This document shows positions 60,345-64,000 of a DNA stretch of 64,000 nucleotides, piece after piece. A program made the position numbers and the translations under genes. Every line of letters begins with the position of its first letter. Position 1 is the stretch's first letter. The stretch comes from Phaeosaccion multiseriatum (Eukaryota > Ochrophyta, other classes), in NCBI GenBank assembly GCA_965112735.1, contig OZ218950.1, forward strand, positions 4,898,001 to 4,962,000, written 5' to 3'. The notes below the pieces were generated by a model. The model was not told the origin of the DNA. It was given only the letters and a program-made list of their open reading frames with translations, and did no database searches.

Positions 60345-62705
60345 TTTTTTTTGGGCCCCCTTCCCCCACCCCTTCCTCCTCGTCCTCCTCCGGCTCCGCC
60401 TCCTCCTGTTGCAGCAGCAGCAGCAGCAGCAGCATTGCTGCTGCCACCTCCCTCCTCGTCGTCCTCTGCACCGCTATCACCTCCATCCCCCTCCTTCGAC
60501 TCGTCTGCACCAGTGCCACTTTCCTTCGCCCTCGCCCGCTTCGCCCGTTTTTTCGCGTCCGCCTGCTGCGCGCTCCATAAAATATACACGGTGGTCCACA
60601 CCAGCTGATTGAAGCGGCGCTTGTGAGAATCAGAACGAGACTTGATGTCAAAGGCGTCTTTGACTGCGTCAAACATGCTTCGCGCTTCTTCAAGCGTCGG
60701 CTTGTCCTTCCAGAGCCCCTTTTCTTTCGCCGCGGATTCAATCGCACCCATCAAACAGCAAAATTTTGACATCCTTCGCTTCTCCGCCCTCCCCTGCACG
60801 TCTGCTGTCGTGAATTCTCGAAGGCGAGGAGTGCCTGTCATCCAAGCATCCCAAGCAGCGCGCACAGTGAAGCTAGGGACCTCAAAGTGCTCGGGAAGGG
60901 TATGCCACCGGCCGTTGTAGAGATACAGAGGTGGCTGATCTGCACCTGCACAAGAAGAAGAAGAGGGCGGGGCGCTGCTCGAACCCTCACCAAGGCCCAG
61001 AGTGCCTGCCTGGTGAGCCGCGAGAAGGTCGCTGAGCCCACTCTTAGAAAAGGCTGCGTCGAGGGTCGTCTGCAGGGCCCTGCTCACACCCAGACTGGTG
61101 ACAGTGCCAGAGGCCTGTGCATTCTCCTCCAGAACGTCACGGATCAGCGTCTCCAAGTCGACCTTGATCGTCTGGCCCAACACCTCAAGCTTGCCGCCTA
61201 GAGAGGCCACGCTGTCCGCCACGACTTGGAATTGCCTCAGCTGCACGACGTGGGGAGGAATCCCGGTTGCAGAAATCTCGTCCGTCTCGTCCGGATACTT
61301 CAGCACGACATGCTCTGAAAGGTCCGCCAGCAACCTTTGATCTCGGAAGAGCTGTGTCGTGAAAAGAGGGTGATTCTCCTGAAGAGTGCTGCGCAGAAAG
61401 CCGGCGTGGTACACCACACTGGCAAGACAGAATTCAGCCACCTTCCTCAATCTCAGCGGCACGTCCCTGAAGCAGCTCACAATGGCTCCCGCGAGCACGT
61501 CTTCAATGCCCTCCTTCGCTGTGCCGTCCACCTTGAGGCGCTGAAAAAAGGGAGGAAGCAATGCAAACTCCTTCGCTGAGATGTTCGCCCCGGAGGCAGC
61601 CCGGCCCACATACTGATCTGCTGCATTGATGGGGTTGAAGTAGATGCCCTGGACGCCGGGAAGAGACCATCCCATTCGAAGTTGCACAGCAATTGGGTTG
61701 GGAGCAGCGGACGAGCCGCTTGTGACGTGCGAGGCAGCGCCCTTGCGCCCAGAATGAGTGCCGAGGTCCTCTGGAGTCAGCCCCATGCCTTCCAAAATGG
61801 ACGAGTTCGCCGCCGCCGTACGTCTGAGGAAGCCGCAATACCTATCGTACTGATTGTTGCCAGCGAACAGCGCGTTCTTCTCAAAACCAAAGCTCAGGAG
61901 GTAAACACCAAGCGCGAGGACGGGGCAGATCTCCGGCATGATTGGATTCGCGTAGACGTGGCGAGGATGTCGGGCCTTCTCTCCCAGCTGGTCGCCCTTT
62001 TGCTTCCCAAAATAGACGCAGAGCGCGTCCCCCTTCCACTCGAGATGATCGAGACAAATCTCCACACAGTTGGTGGCGCGGCACATCAGATTCCAGGAGA
62101 GAACGAGGAAGGGGTGGCCAAAGGCGCCCTGTCTGTGCCCGTTCTCACAGACTGCCGAGCTCAGCATTGCTGCGATGTACACAAGCGAAGGAAACAGTGG
62201 CAACCAAAGACGGCGTCAGGGCTAGGAAGTGAGTGGGGGGCAGTCAATGCATCAGCCACTTGTCTCCACCCACTCCACTAGTTTCCACTGTCCACTGACT
62301 CCACACAGCTGGGAATTTACCTTTGGCAAGAGCGCGGTAGAGAGCGAACGGCATGGGAGCCTTCCCTTCTCTGACTTCGACATTTCCCTCCTGCTTCTCT
62401 CCTGCGATCGTCCTCTTCAGCCCCTTGGTGAGCGTCGCAAGGTCGCTTTGCAATTTGCGGTGCTGCTCCTCCTGATGGTAGTCTCTGTACAGATTGAAGA
62501 GTGCAGAGCGTTTCGACTGTGCACCGGCCTTGGATAAGCCCTTCGGCCCCTTCTTGACTTCAAGCAGCCACCCGAAGAACGCGTCGGCTGTCAGCAGATG
62601 GAACAGCAAAGGGTGCGGCGCCCGAGGTGCTTGGATCAAGTGTGCCTTCACCCGCTTCGTCCACTGCGCCTCAGCCTTCTTCTTGGCCTTTGCTTGGGCT
62701 TTCTT
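60227..62705 (-). CDS. Crypton tyrosine recombinase (partial 5' end)
   Basis: Exons 62705-62321 (open to the junction) and 62169-60227; the GTAAAT...CGCAG intron keeps phase 1 and joins ALYRALAK to AMLSSAVCENG. About 775 residues as read. The N-terminal helical domain (RALFNLYRDYHQ type) precedes the catalytic core: Arg in MCRATNCVEI, Lys region GKQKGDQLG, HxxR as THSGRKGAASHV, then MGWSLPGVQGIYF with the Tyr nucleophile. Downstream is a domain with FCCLMGAIESAAKEKGLW and KRRFNQLVWTTVYILWSA, similar in layout to the GCR1_C DNA-binding region of Cryptons. After a Gly/Arg stretch the zero frame becomes low-complexity Leu; the sensible continuation is in the -1 frame. Confidence 0.78.
60344..60350 (-). 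promoter_or_regulatory. Candidate -1 ribosomal frameshift site A AAA AAC
   Basis: In the recombinase zero frame the codons are CCC AAA AAA AAC, which contains a perfect X XXY YYZ heptamer. Downstream lies a GC-rich stretch with two GCGGCCGC palindromes (about 60268-60292) that could form structure, though more than 50 bases away, farther than usual. Confidence 0.45.
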
Positions 62706-63411
62706 CGTGCCCCACCACGACCCTCTTCTCTTCGCCGAAGACCTCGCAGTAGATGCTCACTTTCAGCTCCCCTCCGCGACGGCCGCCGCCGCCTCTGCTA
62801 GCATGGCGGCCCCCTCCAGTCTGCTGCCATTAGCCGGCGACGCCGCTGCCGGGGGTGGTGCTGCGAATGGGTCCTTCGCAGGTACTTCTTCTTCCAGCGC
62901 TCTCTTAAGAGGAGTGGATGGACGGGGGGGGGCAAGCGCGAGCGGTCGAGGAGGTCGAGGGGGGGGGGTGCGCCGCAGTCGGCCATCGTCTTCGTCGTCG
63001 GCCTCCAAGAGCAAGAGCAGCATGTTCCTTTCTTCGGGCCCTCAGCGGCGGGCAGGCGGGGAGAGGGGTGGGTTGCTGTCGGGCGGTAAGGGAGAGGGGG
63101 CGCGGCAGGGACAGCTGCAGAACAGGGGCACAGCCAAGGTTATGATGCTCAGCGTGAACGATCACAAGCAGCTGCAGGAGAAGCCCAAAGAAGCTGCTCC
63201 CATACTAGGCATGAAGGCTCCAAGGAAGAGGAGAAAGACGGCAGTGGCAGCGGCATCAGTAGCGGCAGCGGGAGGAGGAGGAGGAGGAGGAGGGGGAGGA
63301 GGAGGAGGAAGTGAAGCAGCAGGGGAGGGTACGACATCGGACGCCGCTCTAGGGGGGATTTCGGCGGCAGCAGAAGGGGGAATACTGGACACAGGCACTG
63401 CCATAGGCGAC

Positions 63412-63446
<35 letters not shown>

Positions 63447-64000
63447 TGGTGATACAGCAGCAGCAGGGGGCGACGAGAGTGCTCTCAACGCAGCTGCTCC
63501 ACCCCTGGGAACGCCAGCAGCGGACGCCGGACCTGGTGCTGCCACCTCCTTAGGAGTGGCGGACGGTACTGCGCCCGTACCGCAGGAGCAGCAGGGTCAA
63601 GGACAGGGTCAAGAACAGAGTCTTGGTGCTCTTGGTGCTCTTGGTGCTCTTGGTGCTGGGGCCATCCCGGCCGCTGGGGGAGAGCAGCAGGGCGGAGAAC
63701 AGCAGCAGGGGCTCTTGGCCACAGGGGAAGAGTTGGAGCAGCTGATCCGCACCAAGTTCGGGGACAAGTGCAACGCGCTGAAGGACTCCAACAAGCTTGT
63801 GCTGGGCTTCGTTTTGAAGGGCATCAACCCCAATCCCGCCAAGATTGAGTACAAGGTAAGGTGTGGGGCCGACCGCAAACCCTCTCGTGTATGGTTCTAG
63901 TGGGATTCTTGTCTGATATGACATGGTACACATTCATCATGTGGGTGTGTTGCTTGTCCCTTCCCCGGTGAATGTAACGGTCATGGCCCTCTCACGTAAC
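62703..64000 (+). pseudogene. Second, 5'-truncated copy of the NELF-A-like gene (continues past window)
   Basis: Collinear with 58102-59402, differing by one CAG codon in the poly-Ala tract and almost nothing else that I can see. It lacks exons 1 and 2 and the start of exon 3, being fused to the antisense 5' part of the Crypton. The open frame across the junction is fortuitous. It is likely a non-functional fragment unless exon 4 and a promoter lie beyond the window and in this unit. Confidence 0.85.

Larger units (their letters stand above)
58102..62702. repeat. Tandem segmental duplication unit (~4.6 kb)
   Basis: Offset 4601 bases: 58102 onward recurs from 62703. The unit carries the NELF-A 3' half plus the Crypton. 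The breakpoint joins Crypton coding sequence to NELF-A exon 3 with CTTC microhomology. Confidence 0.75.
60027..62702 (-). mobile_element. Crypton-type tyrosine recombinase element, 5'-truncated
   Basis: A minus-strand element coding for a tyrosine recombinase and a zinc finger. There are no long terminal repeats and no reverse transcriptase, as expected of Cryptons. The 5' side stops abruptly at about 62703, where it joins a second copy of the NELF-A-like exon 3 with a 4-base shared CTTC; no start codon is available before the junction. The 3' limit is not defined by repeats, since Cryptons leave only short crossover sequence. Confidence 0.75.

Noticed and set aside
62494-63900. 468-codon ORF beginning in the Crypton and running into the NELF-A copy
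   Set aside because: Its first 70 codons are antisense to the recombinase; the fusion is a by-product of the duplication junction.

Overview
This window is a gene-dense, GC-rich piece of a eukaryotic nuclear genome. Nearly every gene is split by GT-AG introns of about 100 to 1000 bases, and introns and spacers are full of di-, tri- and tetranucleotide arrays. Gene content (Dicer, a NELF-A-like factor, an ABCG half-transporter, an IAG-type nucleoside hydrolase, a Copia element, a Crypton-type tyrosine recombinase, several proteins with signal peptides) fits a protist or alga. A stramenopile is my guess from the Crypton and the secreted and possibly plastid-directed proteins, but no plastid or rRNA marker settles it. 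All exon models were built by hand from splice signals. For the larger genes (Dicer 23 exons, ABCG 15, acid phosphatase 7, two secreted paralogues 5 and 6) every exon junction keeps phase.

Layout. 0.3-1.9 kb: nucleoside hydrolase (+). 2.0-4.8 kb: two uncharacterised minus-strand genes. 5.1-5.6 kb: a MITE-like element with TA target duplication. 6.5-8.9 kb: secreted Cys-rich protein A (+). 11.3-12.8 kb: conserved-looking unknown protein. 13.5-16.0 kb: serine-hydrolase-like protein with a probable GC-AG intron. 17.4-19.4 kb: inverted paralogue B of the secreted Cys-rich protein. 19.7-23.1 kb: a compact Copia-like LTR element with identical LTRs and a 5-base target duplication. 23.1-24.6 kb: tandem repeats, a GATAGCG satellite and a long hairpin. 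24.7-26.7 kb (-) and 27.1-33.6 kb (+): a divergent pair, a coiled-coil protein and an ABCG half-transporter. 34.6-51.2 kb (+): a very long Dicer. 51.8-56.6 kb (-): histidine acid phosphatase. 57.0-59.7 kb (+): NELF-A-like protein. 60.0-62.7 kb (-): Crypton-type element whose zinc finger lies in the -1 frame behind a perfect A AAA AAC slippery heptamer. 62.7-64.0 kb: start of a second copy of the NELF-A 3' half, showing a tandem duplication.

Most notable for follow-up: (1) introns whose donor-side repeats look like reiterated donors (GTGA, GTAT, GTCA, GGGA) and whose acceptor-side repeats are CA- or CCCT-rich, so that the two ends are often mutually complementary; (2) a short dispersed word, CAGTTGGTGATACAGCAG, found inside CAG tracts of several unrelated genes in different frames and on both strands; (3) the Crypton frameshift site; (4) gene conversion plus a recent intron difference between the two secreted paralogues.
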